Source: Solanum dulcamara (lineage: Eukaryota; Streptophyta; Magnoliopsida; Solanales; Solanaceae). Taken from it: a stretch of DNA of 64,000 nt. This document shows positions 1 to 12,940 of this stretch, in pieces. The DNA is taken from contig NC_077237.1 of the NCBI RefSeq assembly GCF_947179165.1, positions 84,110,341 to 84,174,340 on the forward strand, given 5' to 3'. The notes under the pieces are model-generated. The model was given only the letters and a program-made list of their open reading frames with translations. It was not told the DNA's origin and did not search any database. Position 1 is the first letter of the stretch; the number at the start of each line of letters is the position of its first letter. Made by a program: the position numbers and the translations under genes.

Positions 1-46
1 ACTGGTTTAAGAAGGGGTCAGAAAGAGATGCAAGTGAAGAGCATAC

Positions 47-2910
47 CCTGAATACCAAGGAACCATATCCAAAAACTCTGGTTTCATCTGCTTTTTCTTC
101 AATTTCTCAAACTCCTTGAGTGATAAAGGGCGTGATAGAGCCCATCTGTTGATAACTATACATTAGAACAAAAACCCAGACCTTGGAATATCACATAAGG
201 CCGATAGTGCTACAATCTCCTCTATGCAGGCAAATTAAGTTTAGAACTAAAAAAATAATACTCATAATCTAACCAAATTGCCTATATTAAGCCTTAATAC
301 GCTTAAATAGAACCAACCAGGTATAATATTTAGCATAAAAATATGATGATCAGCCAGGAATTAATAAGTTATGTTATGAAGATAGGCCAGTTGCATGTTT
401 GCATAAGCACAACATATCGCATTTAACAGAGACTCAAAAAAAACATATGAGGTTTTCCTCTGTAAAGTCTAAAGCCCCTTATATAGGGTTGTTCACATCC
501 ACCATTACAGGGAAAGAGAAAACAAGCTCCAACATGTGAACGAAAAATTGAACTACTCACCCAGATGATCTTTCCACGACGTAATTTGCCATATATAGGC
601 CAATAAAAGTGGCCCATAATGAATAAATTGGAGAAATTTCATCTGATGATTCTGCACATGAGCCGCCACAAGTCAACTGGAAAGGTGAAAGTCAAATGTT
701 AATAGGAATATAGCAGCATAAGATCTCTCAGCCGAAAAGTATGAAAACTCTTAAATTGTGAGAGATAATACCTCTCCATAGATGACCCATTTGGACAAGA
801 ATGGGTAATCACTAGCAGACCCAACTGGAGCAAACCAAGATTTGCAAACTTGATCTTTGAATTCAGTCATGCGGATGAATTTCGCAAGCCATGTATTCCC
901 CTCTCCTTTATTCCACAGCGAAAACCATATAGAATTCCTCCAGTCAACTGTCTTTTCTCTTACTATAGCGAGGTTCCCACAGTGGCTATAGAAAACACAG
1001 CAGGCTATACTTATAACCTAAGAGATGATGAAGCAATAATATAAGGGACGGAGTAACTTTATGTTATACCTAAAGATGCGTTCTCAAAACTTACAGCACA
1101 ATTTTGAAAGATCTTCATAATCTCAGGCCTCTTTCCCGCCACACGAGCAACAAGTCCAAGATACCAAAGCCCGATAAACATAACATGGAAAACAAGAAGA
1201 AACAAAATGGACGAGACGTATAACGTCAGAAACAAAGAGAGGTTCATCCTGAGATCTACTCCCATTGATTGAAAACTGGGAAGGTGGTATAAAGCTGCTA
1301 TTAATATCCAGGCAATGTACCTGCAAAACGGAATTTCTGTTGTTAGCTAGATTTTACTCACAAATGAGTTATTACAACATAAAGAGAAAAGATGACTTAC
1401 CAGCGACTGAAATTTGAATAACTTGGTTTAATTGTTTTCCCAATAAATGGAGACGAAAAGAAGTAAAAGAATCCGAGCAAACAGGCATACATAGACCACC
1501 ATTTGATATCGAATTTCTGAATAAGTGAGTGCATGTTATCTGATGATATGAAAAACAAGCATCCAACAACCACAGCAATCACAAAATGACGTGAATGCTC
1601 GTGTGGGTAAGGATATGAGGGAAAGATGGTCCTGACTGTCTCCATTTTCAGAGTATCAAGAATACCACTCGGCTGCTTATCGATCCCCATTAAGCAGCCT
1701 TGGCTTCACGACACTTTACTTGATAAGAGTTCTTGCTGATTAATTCTAGTTCCCAAGAACCAACTGCGAAACAGAGAACTATATATGAATAAAAAAATCT
1801 AAATCCAAATAATTGACTAAAGCTGTAAAGCATGCATTGAGCTTACAATTTTCATACATTGTACCTATTTCAAACCAATTAGTCGCGAGAAATAAAACGA
1901 AGGGGAGAGGGGGGAAGAAAGGATTATCTATTTATCTTCGACAAAATGCTATCCCAACTCAATCAAGATGAGTAAACTCATAGAAATTCAGCCAAGTTGA
2001 TTGAGAAAGATTCAACCAATTTCCGCTCACATCACAATAATAGTAACATAGATGAGATAAGAATCCTCTATATGTTCATCTCTACCATGTCGATTTTATT
2101 CCAATACTGGTAACTAACTTGTCCGATAAGGTATATTAGGGATTCTCTAAAACTCACCCTTATCCCCACCTGAACCTTAACGTAAGCTTAACAACAAAAA
2201 TTAACTAACAGGTTTACCCAAATGCAAATTATTCTAAGAGGACTAAAAGACTCCATGAACTTAGAAAGAAACTACTCCATAAACCATAACCATAATCCTG
2301 CCCCAAAAAATGATTCACTGCACTACCAAAGATACACATTTTTTTCATAACTATAGTGTCCTAGCTAGCTTGTGCACACTTCGACTAATTCCACCTGCTC
2401 CCAAATAACTTCATCAACCAAATATTTGACATATGGAAAAAAAAATCACCTAGTATATTTTGCCTCCACTGGATATTGGACTCGAAAACTCATGGTTCTG
2501 AACCCACCTCACTGACTACTAGGCCACACCCAAAGATCACATTAATTGAACTAGTCCTAAAGATAACCAACCCACTGATAATTTATAAGAAAATTTAGCA
2601 CCCCCATTATAAAGATTCAAACTTTACTGAAAAGGAAAGACATTCAAAGTAAATCCAACCCCAATTTTCTTTATTAAACCACACCCAAATCAAATTCAGA
2701 AATTCTTAATCCAAAACTAGCTAGGGTTCCCTGAAAAAATGTTCCACATTTAAAGATTCCAACTTGTGAAAAAGGAAAGAACAATCAAACAATAACATCA
2801 ATGTAAACTACTAAAAACTAATAAATACCCATAATTCTACAAACAGAAATAGGAAGAAAATGGTACCTCAATTTAGAAACAAAAGCCAATATAGAAATAG
2901 AAAGAGAGAG
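47..2910 (-). CDS. Multi-pass membrane protein, N-terminal part (probable membrane-anchored calcineurin-like phosphoesterase); partial
   Basis: Five coding exons follow one another with canonical splice sites: 1690-1401, 1320-1095, 1017-772, 676-561 and 145-47, giving about 325 residues before the gene leaves the window. A further 5'UTR exon (about 2910-2867) is separated by a 1.1-kb leader intron whose acceptor is at 1764. The start is MGIDKQPSGILD; the exon 2 to 3 junction reads SNFSRW/YIAWIL. Several hydrophobic spans are visible (HFVIAVVVGCLFFISS, YACLLGFFYFFSS, a long one in FLTLYVSSILFLLVFHVMF, and IYSLWATFIGLYMANYVVE). The last visible residues are EFLDMVPWYSG. From memory this N-terminus belongs to a large conserved plant protein whose C-terminal part is annotated as a calcineurin-like metallophosphoesterase; that domain lies outside the window, so the enzymatic call is inference. 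Confidence 0.72.
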
Positions 2911-2932
2911 AGAAAAAGAACCAACTGGGTCT

Positions 2933-2945
2933 GCTTATATATGGA
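2933..2945 (-). promoter_or_regulatory. Probable TATA box of the membrane-protein gene
   Basis: On the minus strand the motif CCATATATAAG lies about 30 bases before a GA/CT-rich leader (about 2890-2915) that precedes the first splice donor at 2866. Position and orientation fit the transcript inferred from the coding exons. Confidence 0.5.
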
Positions 2946-5900
2946 GTATTAAAATAATTTAGTATTTTACTCGCAATATATGTTTGGATTAAGGAACCGA
3001 CTCAGCAATGTTTATTATGGGAGGATGTCTGCAAGAAAACCTTTTCTTTCCACGGAACCTGCACAGCATATTCCTCTGACTTTTTTGAGGACAAACTCCA
3101 CAAGTTATTACACAAAATTGAATTATTATCTTTTTAAGGGAGTTGGGATTTGGGATTTGGGAATTGGGAAAAAAAATACAATTTTTATTTTTCCTATTTG
3201 GAACTTTGTGATTAAAGACAGTTAGATTGAAGTTTTGCCAGTTTGTTGTTTGTTGATACATGTGGCAAAAGGAAATGTTTTTTGCTGTTCTTGAATCTTT
3301 GGTAAATTGTGATTTTTCCCCTTAAGGTTGATAGAAAGCAAAGTTTCACCTTAAAGTAAGTTTTAAAAGTCAAATTCAACGCTCCACTAGTATAGAAAGA
3401 CATGAGTTGTGTTCCCTAAGGAGAAAAAAGAAATTCATATTTGATTCGTCAAAAAATTTATTACAAAAATCTTTTAAAATGAGTAAAATAATTTCTTTAG
3501 TTGAACGATAGAAGTAGGGAAAACAAATTCAATTAATGACGTTTCATATTGATGGTGTTTTTTCCACCTTCCGACACACTTTATCTTCACCCCACTTTCG
3601 CCACCACATGCCTTTACATGTCATTGTATTTATCTAAATCATATACTCCATCCGTCTCATTTTCGTTGTCATATTGCGCTTTTCGAAAGTCAATTTGACT
3701 AATTTTTAAAGTTAAAATTATATTATTTTAACTCAATATTATAAAGTAAAAAATTATATATTCAGAAATTATACGAAAAGTACTATAAGTTATAATTTTT
3801 TTCATATTAATACGATAAAAATATATCTTAAAATGTTAGTCAAAGTTCATATAGTTTGACTCTCAAAAAAAAAATCATGACAACTAAAATGGAACGGGGA
3901 TATAAAAGTTGAAATAAAAGGAGTAACTATTAAACTTAAGTTCATATTGGTACTACACATGTATTGTTAACTACATTTTATTATGGATGTTCATTAATTA
4001 AGAGCTTTTATAATTTTCTATAGAAACTTGCAATTAAATAGGCAATTTGCAAATAATAATTTTCTGAAAAGTCCGGCAATAACTTCTTGAGGTCAGTAAT
4101 CAAGTAGACAATTTATAAGCAATTTCTAAAAAATCTTGTAGGCGCTTTCTCAAAAGTCTCGTAACAACTTTTTCTCTTCATAGATTAGATAGAAAGTTAA
4201 ATTAATTTGTACGTATATCAATTTCCGAAAAAATAAAATCTCTTTCTCCCCCAGCTTTATTGGCTACATCTCTTAATGTCATGTATTTTTATTTGTATTG
4301 TTTTATAACATGTTTTCTATTTATAAAATTGATAAAAACAATACTCATATAACAGAGATTATATAATTTTTCACAAGTCTTCCCTTCTTTAAGTAAAATA
4401 TATTCTTTAATGAGGAAACACTTTTTTAACCCTATTATTTTATTTTAACAAAAAGAATCTATAATTAATTAGGAAGAGCTATTGAACAACTATTCATCAC
4501 ATCTTAAATGAGATATTCAAATTCTCCTGGAGAATCTAGTGAAGTGGAGGTTATAACATTGTAATCATAGCTAAGTAAAGTTACATTGAACTCTCTTTGT
4601 TTTTGTAATAATAAAGTAATGAGATGTCACTTTTGTGTCTTTTGTCTTTGATTACATCAATTATAATCATTGTATATTCACTAATTAAATACTTTTAGTG
4701 TCAAAGTCAACAATATTAAAAGGATAATATAAAGTCCCCATTTTATCCACTATTATGCATGCTCCTCTTTTGTCCCCAAACCCCTTTACTAAAGTACAAT
4801 ATTACATTTACTAAGGAAAAAAGAGGATGACAAAAGGTAAACAATTTATAAGAATTAATGAATTGTTACATTATATATTGTAATATAATAAGGTGTTCAT
4901 AGATGTAGGTTAGGACAACAACATTGGAAAACATGATAGAAAAAGGTATACACTTTATTAGTATTATTAAATTACTCTCATCGTATCATGTAAACTGACA
5001 TTTTAACTTTAAAAATTATTTCAAGATAATGTTATTTTAGGATAAAAGTAATTATATGAGCGACTCGCTAAATGACTTGCTTAAAAATAAATTGTGATAA
5101 TCCGTCAGAATTTGTTGTTAAATCCTGGTGATTAATATAAGATAAGGTGTAAAAATTCATCAACACAACATGTTATGGCGATCACCAGGTGCCCCCCTCC
5201 CCCTCTGCCACACACACATATAACATTTTGGGTAAAAATTTAGCATTTCGTCCGGAGTTGTGGCCAAAATCATGACGATCACAATTTATTGGCGTAGAAA
5301 TTTTGACAATACGTTTTTGCTTATTGATCCAAATCAAACTCCACTCCAAATTTAATATACAGTCTAATTAATGATACCGTTAAAATAATTTTAAATTGGT
5401 AAATTCAATTCAAACGTTTGAAAATCAATAGACTAACTTTATTTTCTTCTACCAACAAGTTTAATAAAATACAACGATGGTGTTCTTCAAGTTTTTTTCA
5501 ACCAACTTAATCATAAATAAATAACGAGTCTTCAATTTTCTATCGCACATATAAAAACAATGGAGAAGCAGCAACAAAAAGACTAGGAGATGAAATTCCG
5601 ATAAATGTATATATTTGCGCAACTTTTTTAAAATGGGTCAAAATTTAAATGATTGTCCTTCGTAAGTGAATTATCATGAATTTTTCATGTTTAAAACAGG
5701 AAAAGTTACACATTTGATCGTTTGACCAAAACTATTTACAATCACTAGCTAATATATACATATGTTATAAATTAATTTTATACACACATATATCTCAATT
5801 TTGTTTTAGATGAACGACTATTTAAGTTAATTTTCTTTCAAACAAGTCGATTTTCCTTATCCGATTAGACGTAGGAAGTGGCTAATTGGGTTTGCTCTAA

Positions 5901-6862
5901 ATTGACACTTATGTTGGGCTGTCAAAATAAGAAGCCCAAATATTTTGCTTCCAACATGCCTGCTAATTTCAGCCCAAATACAAATTTGAATAGGCAAGTG
6001 GCAACCAACAATTATTTTTCAAAAATGATTATAATCAGATTTCTCTACAACAATATTTTATAATAATAGCATAATTCTTTTTAGAAATCAACTTTCATAT
6101 TATATTATATATTTTCTATAATAGCATCTCGTTGTAACAATCAAAAAAAATATTTAAATTAATAGCATCGCTATAAAAAGGTTTGACTATACCAATCGCG
6201 TTAGCAACTAACACAATTAGCAAGTATCACTTTATATTCGTCTAGATTTGTTTAACTAGAAATATGAAAAAACTAAATTGTTGTCCTAATCCCATGCTAT
6301 TTTTTTCACTTACGAAATGTTAAAAAAGAAAATAAAATTGCGTCTATTAATAATCGAGAATATTTAATTAACTTTGGAAGCTAAATTGAATATTTTAAAA
6401 TTTTAATTTTAATTTAAATATATAAAAAATACTATAAGTTGCAATTTTTCTCATTTTAATATAATAAAAAAATATACTTTAAAATACAAATCCAAATTCA
6501 CATAATTTAAATTTCAAAAAACAAAAAAAATCACATAATTTGAAATAAAGAAAGTACTAAATAATTGAAGTAGACAAAGAAATATCTTTTTTGTAATTTT
6601 TCTAACACCATAGTAAACTCGACGAGAAATGCATTTTTGCATCGACCCGATAAATGCATCACAACTTTACAAGTATTATATGAATTATTATTGATTAATT
6701 AATCATATGAATTGCTTTATTCATATTTTTACCTTTAAACATATTATATAGATGTATATATATTTTTTGTGGAAAGTATATTTTGTGAAATTAGTCGAGA
6801 TATGTGCAAGTTAACTAGTTTGAATACTATGATTTTAAAAAAAAAAATGGGGTAGGGAGGGG
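2946..6862. other. AT-rich intergenic stretch with one MITE
   Basis: No protein-coding gene is visible on either strand; all open frames are short and lack recognisable domains. The only structured piece is a Stowaway-like element listed separately. The rest is AT-rich sequence with short homopolymer runs. Confidence 0.6.
3644..3902. mobile_element. Stowaway-like MITE
   Basis: The left end TACTCCATCCGTCTCATTTT is matched in inverse orientation by AAAATGGAACGGGGATA at the right end. The interior is AT-rich and non-coding. Stowaway elements use the Tc1/mariner machinery and have CTCCCTCCGT-type ends; this copy is diverged. Confidence 0.65.
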
Positions 6863-7338
6863 GGTTGGGAAAAAAAACACCGACTAATTCTCATCCCTTT
6901 CAAACCGCCTTCAATCAAAAAATAACGGAGAAATTTAAAGAGAATAACAACACAAAAATTTAACGTGAAAACTCCCCAATTGGAGAAAAACCACGGACCA
7001 CCGCAAAAAATATTCACTATATGAAAAATTGTTACAACCATATAATACACTATTTTTTCCACACACCCCAATTTCTAAAATACTATTTCAAAGATTTTCA
7101 AGAGAATTATCTCTAAACCCCTCTTCTAATATACAAGGAATTGAATATTTGGTGATATTATGTTCATGGTGGAGATGCCTATTTATAGGCAATTTAGAGG
7201 CATGATTGGTACTTATGAAGGCATTTATGCCACCATATTTGACAAAATGTGTGAAAATAATTAGCTTCTTTCTTGATTTCCACCAACCAAGTGCCCACAA
7301 TTTTGACATTTTTCTTCTTTATTCAAACAAACACAACA
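6863..7338 (-). repeat. 3' LTR of the Copia-like element
   Basis: This copy pairs with 9013-9497 along its length. In minus orientation it starts TGTTGTGTTTGTTTGAA directly after the polypurine tract and ends near CCCAAC; the terminal base is G where the partner has T. Confidence 0.85.
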
Positions 7339-7845
7339 AATCTCCACCTTCGAAAAAGAAAAAAAATATAACTCGTTGGCTTTTGCAGTTGTCCAATTAC
7401 ACATAACAGAATCAGTTCTTCACCTGATTCTAAATTCGGCAAATCATGCGCAGCTGTAGCCTTCACATTGTCTTCTACCGACAATCATAATTCTAATATC
7501 AAGAATTATCATACCTCCACCATAAAGAGTACATCCACCCAGATTGAAAACCAATCCAAGAATTTTCACTTCAAATCACTTCACAATTTTAAGAATTTCA
7601 ATTTTGGCTCATGTCAAAAAACTTGCTAATAACTTATGATGCAATTCTCTTGTTGATTTCTCGAGAGTTCATTAGCCATCGACATCCTTTCCACTACACA
7701 TCCTGCATCACCTATCAACTAATACCCATTTGTAAACTTGTGGACCAGCTACCAATTAAACATCATCTTCCATGGCAATTCTAAAGGTGGCATTTATGCC
7801 ATGAAAATTTTCATCTTTCTTACAAAAGAATATCATCCCCCTCTT

Positions 7846-8660
7846 CTAGGAAGACAACATTGATAACATTTTCTTTAGAGCTTCCAGCCGAACTAGCCCC
7901 ATTATTTGGATATTTACTCTTAACATGTCTCGGTTGACCACACAATCCAAGCAAACGACCTTCTTCCTAAAGCTTTTATTTTGCTTCCATTTTCCTTTAA
8001 CAACGAAAGCTAAATTTTCTTGAGATTTTTCATCTCCATTCTTCGATCTTTTATCCTCAGAAATAAATTCGCTCGCCGCTTTCGAGAAAATCACAATTTC
8101 TTTTCCATACATTAAAATGGATTGCATGTGCCTATAGGAAGATTGAAGAGATCAGATAAATCGAAGTGCCTTGTCTTCATCATCAATTTTCACTCCAATA
8201 GATTCCAATTCAGAAACAATTTCATTCAAGACACTCAGATGATCAGAAATAGTTGTATCTTCATCCATTTGCAATTTATGAAATTGTTCCTTCAAATATA
8301 GCTTATTTGAAATACTTTTGATTTGGTACAATTCTTCAAGTTTCTCCCACAACTCCTTTGTTATAGACAATCCAATCATATTAACAAGAACATTTTTAGC
8401 TAAACACAAGTGAATTTAACTTGCCGCTTTCATGTCTAGCTCTTCCCATTCTTTATCACAAATTTAATTTTTTTTCAGTCTCCACTACTTTTAGATTTTT
8501 CTGAACTCTTGTCATCTTTTCTGCTAGTTGATCTCCCTTTCAACGCCTTATATAATACAGATTGTAATAACACATTCTTGACTTGCACTTGGCACAAGCC
8601 AAAATTAATTCTCCATCAAATTTCTCAATCTCAATTTTTGTCCCATCTTGCTTATTAGTA
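7846..8660 (-). pseudogene. Degenerate Copia-type gag (UBN2-like) polyprotein
   Basis: Reading the minus strand, the typical Copia gag start GTKIEIEKFDGE is followed by a frameshift, after which NVLLQSVLYKALKG is recovered. Further on, LWEKLEELYQIKSISNKL and FHKLQMDEDTTISDHL match the UBN2 gag domain. The region ends with a decayed zinc knuckle (VCLDCVVNRDMLRVN, expected CxxCgxxGHxxxxC). Several frame changes and stops rule out expression of an intact protein. No protease, integrase or reverse transcriptase follows. Confidence 0.75.
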
Positions 8661-9012
8661 CTAATAAATGGACAATAGCAATGAAAAGTACCTACAAAAT
8701 TAGTTCCAGGAAAGAGAGGTGGATCACAACGGATACACTTAAGCACCAAGTCTTTTTTTAGCCAGAACCTCTTTAGATTCTACTTATTCTCACTATTACC
8801 AAATATATAAGTACCCTAAAGCAATTCCACTAGAATAACAAACTCTACCGGAATCCGACTCCACTTGCTATTTCACCAGAACGAAATTTCTGCTTGAAAA
8901 CAATAATTCTAATTTAGATTTTTTTTGATGTGGAAGATTACACAAAGCTGCAACCACAGAGCATACTAAAAATTCAAAAGAATTATTTCACACCTAAGGC
9001 GCTGATACCACT

Positions 9013-9497
9013 TGTTGGGAAAAAAAGTAGCGACTAATTCCCGTCTCTTTTGGGCCGCCTTCAACCAGAAGATAACGAAGAAATTTAAAGAGTATAACAA
9101 CACAAAAATTTAACGTGGAAACTCCACAATTGGAGAAAAACCACGAACCGCCCAAAAAAATATTCACTATATGAAAAATTATTACAACCATATAATACAC
9201 AATATTTTCCCCACAGACCCCAAATCCTAAAATACTATTCCAGAGATCTTCAAGAGAATTATCTCTAAACATCTCCTCTAATATACAATGAATTGAATTT
9301 TTGGTGATATTGTGTAATGGTGGAGAACTGAAAATGCCTATTTATAGGCAATTTAGAAGCGTGATTGATGCTTATGAAGACATTTATGCCACCATATTTG
9401 ACAAAATATATAAAAATAATTAGCTTCTTTCTTGATTTCCACCAACCAAGTGTCCATAATTTTGACATTTTTCTTCTTTATTCAAACAAATACAACA
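9013..9497 (-). repeat. 5' LTR of the Copia-like element
   Basis: In minus orientation it begins TGTTGTATTTGTTTGAAT and ends CCCAACA, followed after two bases by the primer binding site. Small substitutions and indels separate it from the other LTR. Confidence 0.85.
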
Positions 9498-9502
9498 GAG
9501 GG

Positions 9503-12500
9503 AGAGAGGGGGCTCACTAATCATTCTAAAAGATACAAAGTAATTAGTTGGAGTTCCTTTGGAACTAAGTGCTCAAATCTCATGTCAATCAAATTAAAGT
9601 AAAGATCAGTTATATGTAACATCATTTTCATAAAGAATTGACCCCATTATTACAACAATTATATGAGTAGTCAGTTTTACAATGAAAAATTTGGTGGATC
9701 GTTCTTGTTATTTTTTTTCCTTTTTCTTTTGCTATTTGCTTTATCAATTTGGTGCCATTTGTTGATTACTTTTTAAATGCCCAAATATGAAAGTCACAAA
9801 GAATCCTCAGCGTGGCTCTTTTCCTATTGCGTATAAATATATATAAGATTTGATCTAAAAGTACTGAATTCTGTCAAATCTATAAATAAACTTTAACTCC
9901 GTCCAACCCGATTTCATGCTGTGTGCTTCAAAGCCACATTATTTGTAGTGGAAATACATATTTACTCAAAATCATGTGTGCGCCTAACCAATGTCTAGAT
10001 AATATCTCTTCACACCTAAAATTTGGTCATTTATATTGTTGAAAGCGAATTCGATAGTATTTACTAGATTTTTTGTCAAATTATGTGACTTAAAGAAATT
10101 CATTTAATACATGTAAATTATTAAGGATAACTTATAGAAATTTTACTAATTAAGAACCTAATTACCTCCCTTTCCTTCACTTTTCATTATTACAAAACTT
10201 ACCAGAATTTTGACTTCAAATACATGTATATCTTGAATATATAGAATCAAAATTAGGTGTAATCTGTTGTAGATACACTATAATATTGTATCCAAGTGGA
10301 TTCACATGTATCCAATTCCCTCTTTTGCCTCTCTCCTATCTCGCTCGTTACTCTCCACTCTCCACTCTCGCTCACCTCTCTCCTTGTATCTGGGATACAT
10401 GTATTCACATGTATCTGAGATATATAGACTATCTCGCTCGCCTCTCTCCTTCTTTTGCTTGCCTCTCTCCCTTTTTGGTTTATCTGATAGCAAAAATACA
10501 TATATGTAGGTGTATCTGACTTGAAATCTGGTATGAAATTATTAATTAGTGAGACAATATGTAATTATTTCAAACTATAAGAAGAATTAATAAATATGGT
10601 AGAAATGTTTGTCTAATTAAATAGTTTTTCAATTATTAATTTAGAATCCAATTACTCAACAAATTGAAATTCCGAACTAATAAACTTTAAATCCTAAATC
10701 GATCAACGTCAAAGGTCATTTGATTTCATGGCGCAAGTTTAATCGACATGGCCACCAACTTTTTTTCTTTTCAATAGCTCCATGTGATATACGATAAGGA
10801 AGTAGGCCAGCGTTTGTCCATAATTATATTGCGATCCATTAAACTACAGAATTTGTGGCCACATTGTCAATATATATATACACACACTTTTGGTTGAGTT
10901 ACCAATAAGAGAATCAATTTTTAATGGTGTCAATTTTGATATGATGTGTCTATAACATGTAATGGACCAACTATATGTAAAAGGGCCACATATATTAATA
11001 TGATGATAGCAAACTGATTATAAGAGTTGTAGGAAAATGTTACATATTTTCATTCAATCTTTACCTATAGATCACATAATCGACCTGTGGAATTAAGCAA
11101 TCATTTATGCTAATCGTATAAAGTTACGTTGTCTTCAAATCCTATTAGCACGTGATGTTTTGTGTATCGAGCTATCCTTTTATTAGTTTTAGGATATGCA
11201 AAAATAAAAAACCCATTAATTATCACAAGTATACCACACTTGTAAGTTGCAATTACTATTGAGATACATATATTTGAGGGAGTGATTGAAAAGGATGGTC
11301 ACTTTACAAATATAAAAATATCACAATATATATTAAAGTGAGTATCAAATTGACAAGAGGGAGTATAGCAAGCAAAGTTTTGGGGATAGATGAGTTGAAT
11401 CAATAGTGATAAAAAGAAAGAAAAAGAAGCATAAAGGGAAATGATGTTGATACTCCATGTGGTTATCAGAGAGGCACATGCAAAATACCACACTTAGAAG
11501 AAAAAATGAACACACTTTTTTCCATCTTTTTTTCTTGAACCCAAGAAATTAATTAATTGGTGGTCCGACCATATAATATATATGTATATCCTTATCTTAT
11601 CACTTTCCAACTTCTTTTTAATTAGCAATATTTTAATTTTATTCCTCAATGAACTTGGTCACATCAAATATTTGGCTTATATCAAAGAGGGTTAGGAGGG
11701 AATAAATAGGACTTTTTCATTTCTTAATCATAATTAAAAATTTGAATTCGAGCTCTAAATATAAATTTTTTTATAAGGAATCAAAGCGTTTACGAATTTA
11801 AATAAATAATGAGAAACAAAGGGAAAAAAAACATTTAGCTAGTTTAAAGCTACGGAACGTTTTAATTTATTTATTGTTTTCAAAAGTTCAAATCTCCCTA
11901 TACGTGAGTTTCATGTAATAATTATGGTTCGAATGCAAAATTTAGAATCATGATGTTTAGAATAATTCTAACACTATCATAATATGTATGTGTGTCGTCT
12001 ATATTTCTCTCTCTCTATATAGAGAGAGAGTGTGTGTTCAAGACAAAAGTAATAGGTTTGCAAAGTTCATCCGATTTTTTTTTTGTCCTTGTTAATTAAG
12101 AAATGAACTCAACTCTAAAAATTAACTCACGAAGAAAAAATCTTGTCCAAGACTATATAAAGAATTCATATTTTCATCTCACAAACGATGTAGACTCCAG
12201 CCATCCTTATTATTGATACTACCATAACAGATCAAGCTAATTAAAACTAAAGAAATTCATTTGAATCTCCTTCGCAACAAATTACACTAACTTAAGGTCA
12301 AATTTTGTTGAAAGGGGGTTCAAAGTGTCGTATTTTTCCTTGGTGGACAATTAGTCCATTTCTTTGTGTTAAGTTTTCAATTTTCAAATAAAATCCTAGT
12401 ATTTAAGCAGCATGATGACAACTTTTATGTGTCGGCAAATCTTTATATAACTTTATTTCTATAAAAATATAATACTCCTACAAATCTAATTTTTTAAAAC

Positions 12501-12793
12501 AAATAATGAATAAATAAGTTCTTACTATTTGTATGTGTACTTTACTCTTTTTGTAAAACGAAATATTGAAATTTGATTAAGATGAGGACTATACTAAAAT
12601 GTTTCCTCCCTTTCAATATTTTCATAACATATTTTTTTTCAACTCTTGTATCTCTTTCAAATAATTTATTGTAAAAAAATTTGCATACACTACATTTTCT
12701 CTAGACTCTACTAATAAGACTATACTAAATATGTTATTATTGATATTGCTATATATAATGTCAACAAGAATTTCTTTTATTTATTAATATCGT
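9503..12793. other. Intergenic stretch without genes
   Basis: No coding exon is recognisable. It holds the pyrimidine-rich repeat near 10.3-10.5 kb, a short CT/AT palindromic microsatellite near 12.0 kb (CTCTCTCTCTATATAGAGAG) and otherwise AT-rich unique-looking DNA. Confidence 0.55.
10260..10525. repeat. Pyrimidine-rich repeat with recurring GTATCT and CTCGCTCGCCTCTCTCC motifs
   Basis: TCTCGCTCG occurs twice and CCTCTCTCC-type runs several times, flanked by GTATCTGGGATACATG and GTATCTGAGATATA, which are small near-palindromes. Open frames exist on both strands only because stop codons are rare in CT-rich DNA; they look like low-complexity translation, not protein. Blocks of this type are, from memory, common in Solanaceae genomes. 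Confidence 0.6.
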
Positions 12794-12802
12794 GTATATG
12801 TT

Positions 12803-12931
12803 TTTTTTTTCTTCCCCCCTATTTTGGAGGATTTATAGTGTTTCCACACTTCTCCTCCAGTGTGACTCGAACCCAGGACCTACCGATCGTGGGTGGAGCT
12901 GCTTAACCAACTGAGCAACCCTCACTTGTCT
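12803..12931 (-). mobile_element. tRNA-derived SINE with 9-bp TSD
   Basis: On the minus strand the head carries an A-box-like GCTCAGTTGGTTAAG and a B-box GGTTCGAGTCA at tRNA spacing; the body ends in an A-rich tail on that strand. The 9-mer GTATATGTT flanks it exactly at 12794-12802 and 12932-12940, as expected for LINE-type retrotransposition. It is tRNA-related but lacks a full cloverleaf and is not a tRNA gene. Confidence 0.85.
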
Positions 12932-12940
12932 GTATATGTT

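Larger units (their letters stand above)
6863..9497 (-). mobile_element. Copia-like LTR retroelement, gag remnant only, no pol
   Basis: Two direct repeats of about 480 bases (6863-7338 and 9013-9497) share most of their sequence and end in TGTTGGG...CAACA; the first base of the left copy is mutated. Next to the right LTR, on the minus strand, is TGGTATCAGCGCC, close to the usual initiator-Met-tRNA primer binding site TGGTATCAGAGC, so the element reads right to left. A purine-rich tract (GAAGGTGGAGATT) abuts the left LTR. The internal region is only 1.7 kb and holds gag fragments. Flanks have near-matching GAGGG/AGGGG, a plausible 5-bp TSD. The diverged LTRs suggest an old insertion. Confidence 0.85.

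Noticed and set aside
6863..9497. Integrated viral sequence (pararetrovirus)
   Set aside because: True LTRs, a tRNA-Met primer site and Copia gag motifs show an LTR retroelement; no movement or coat protein is seen.
10253..10519. Overlapping open frames on both strands suggesting a gene
   Set aside because: They result from CT-rich low-complexity sequence lacking stop codons; no start context, domain or splice pattern.
12840..12930. tRNA gene on the minus strand
   Set aside because: A and B boxes are present but the arms do not form a cloverleaf, there is an attached body and tail, and a TSD frames it: it is a SINE.
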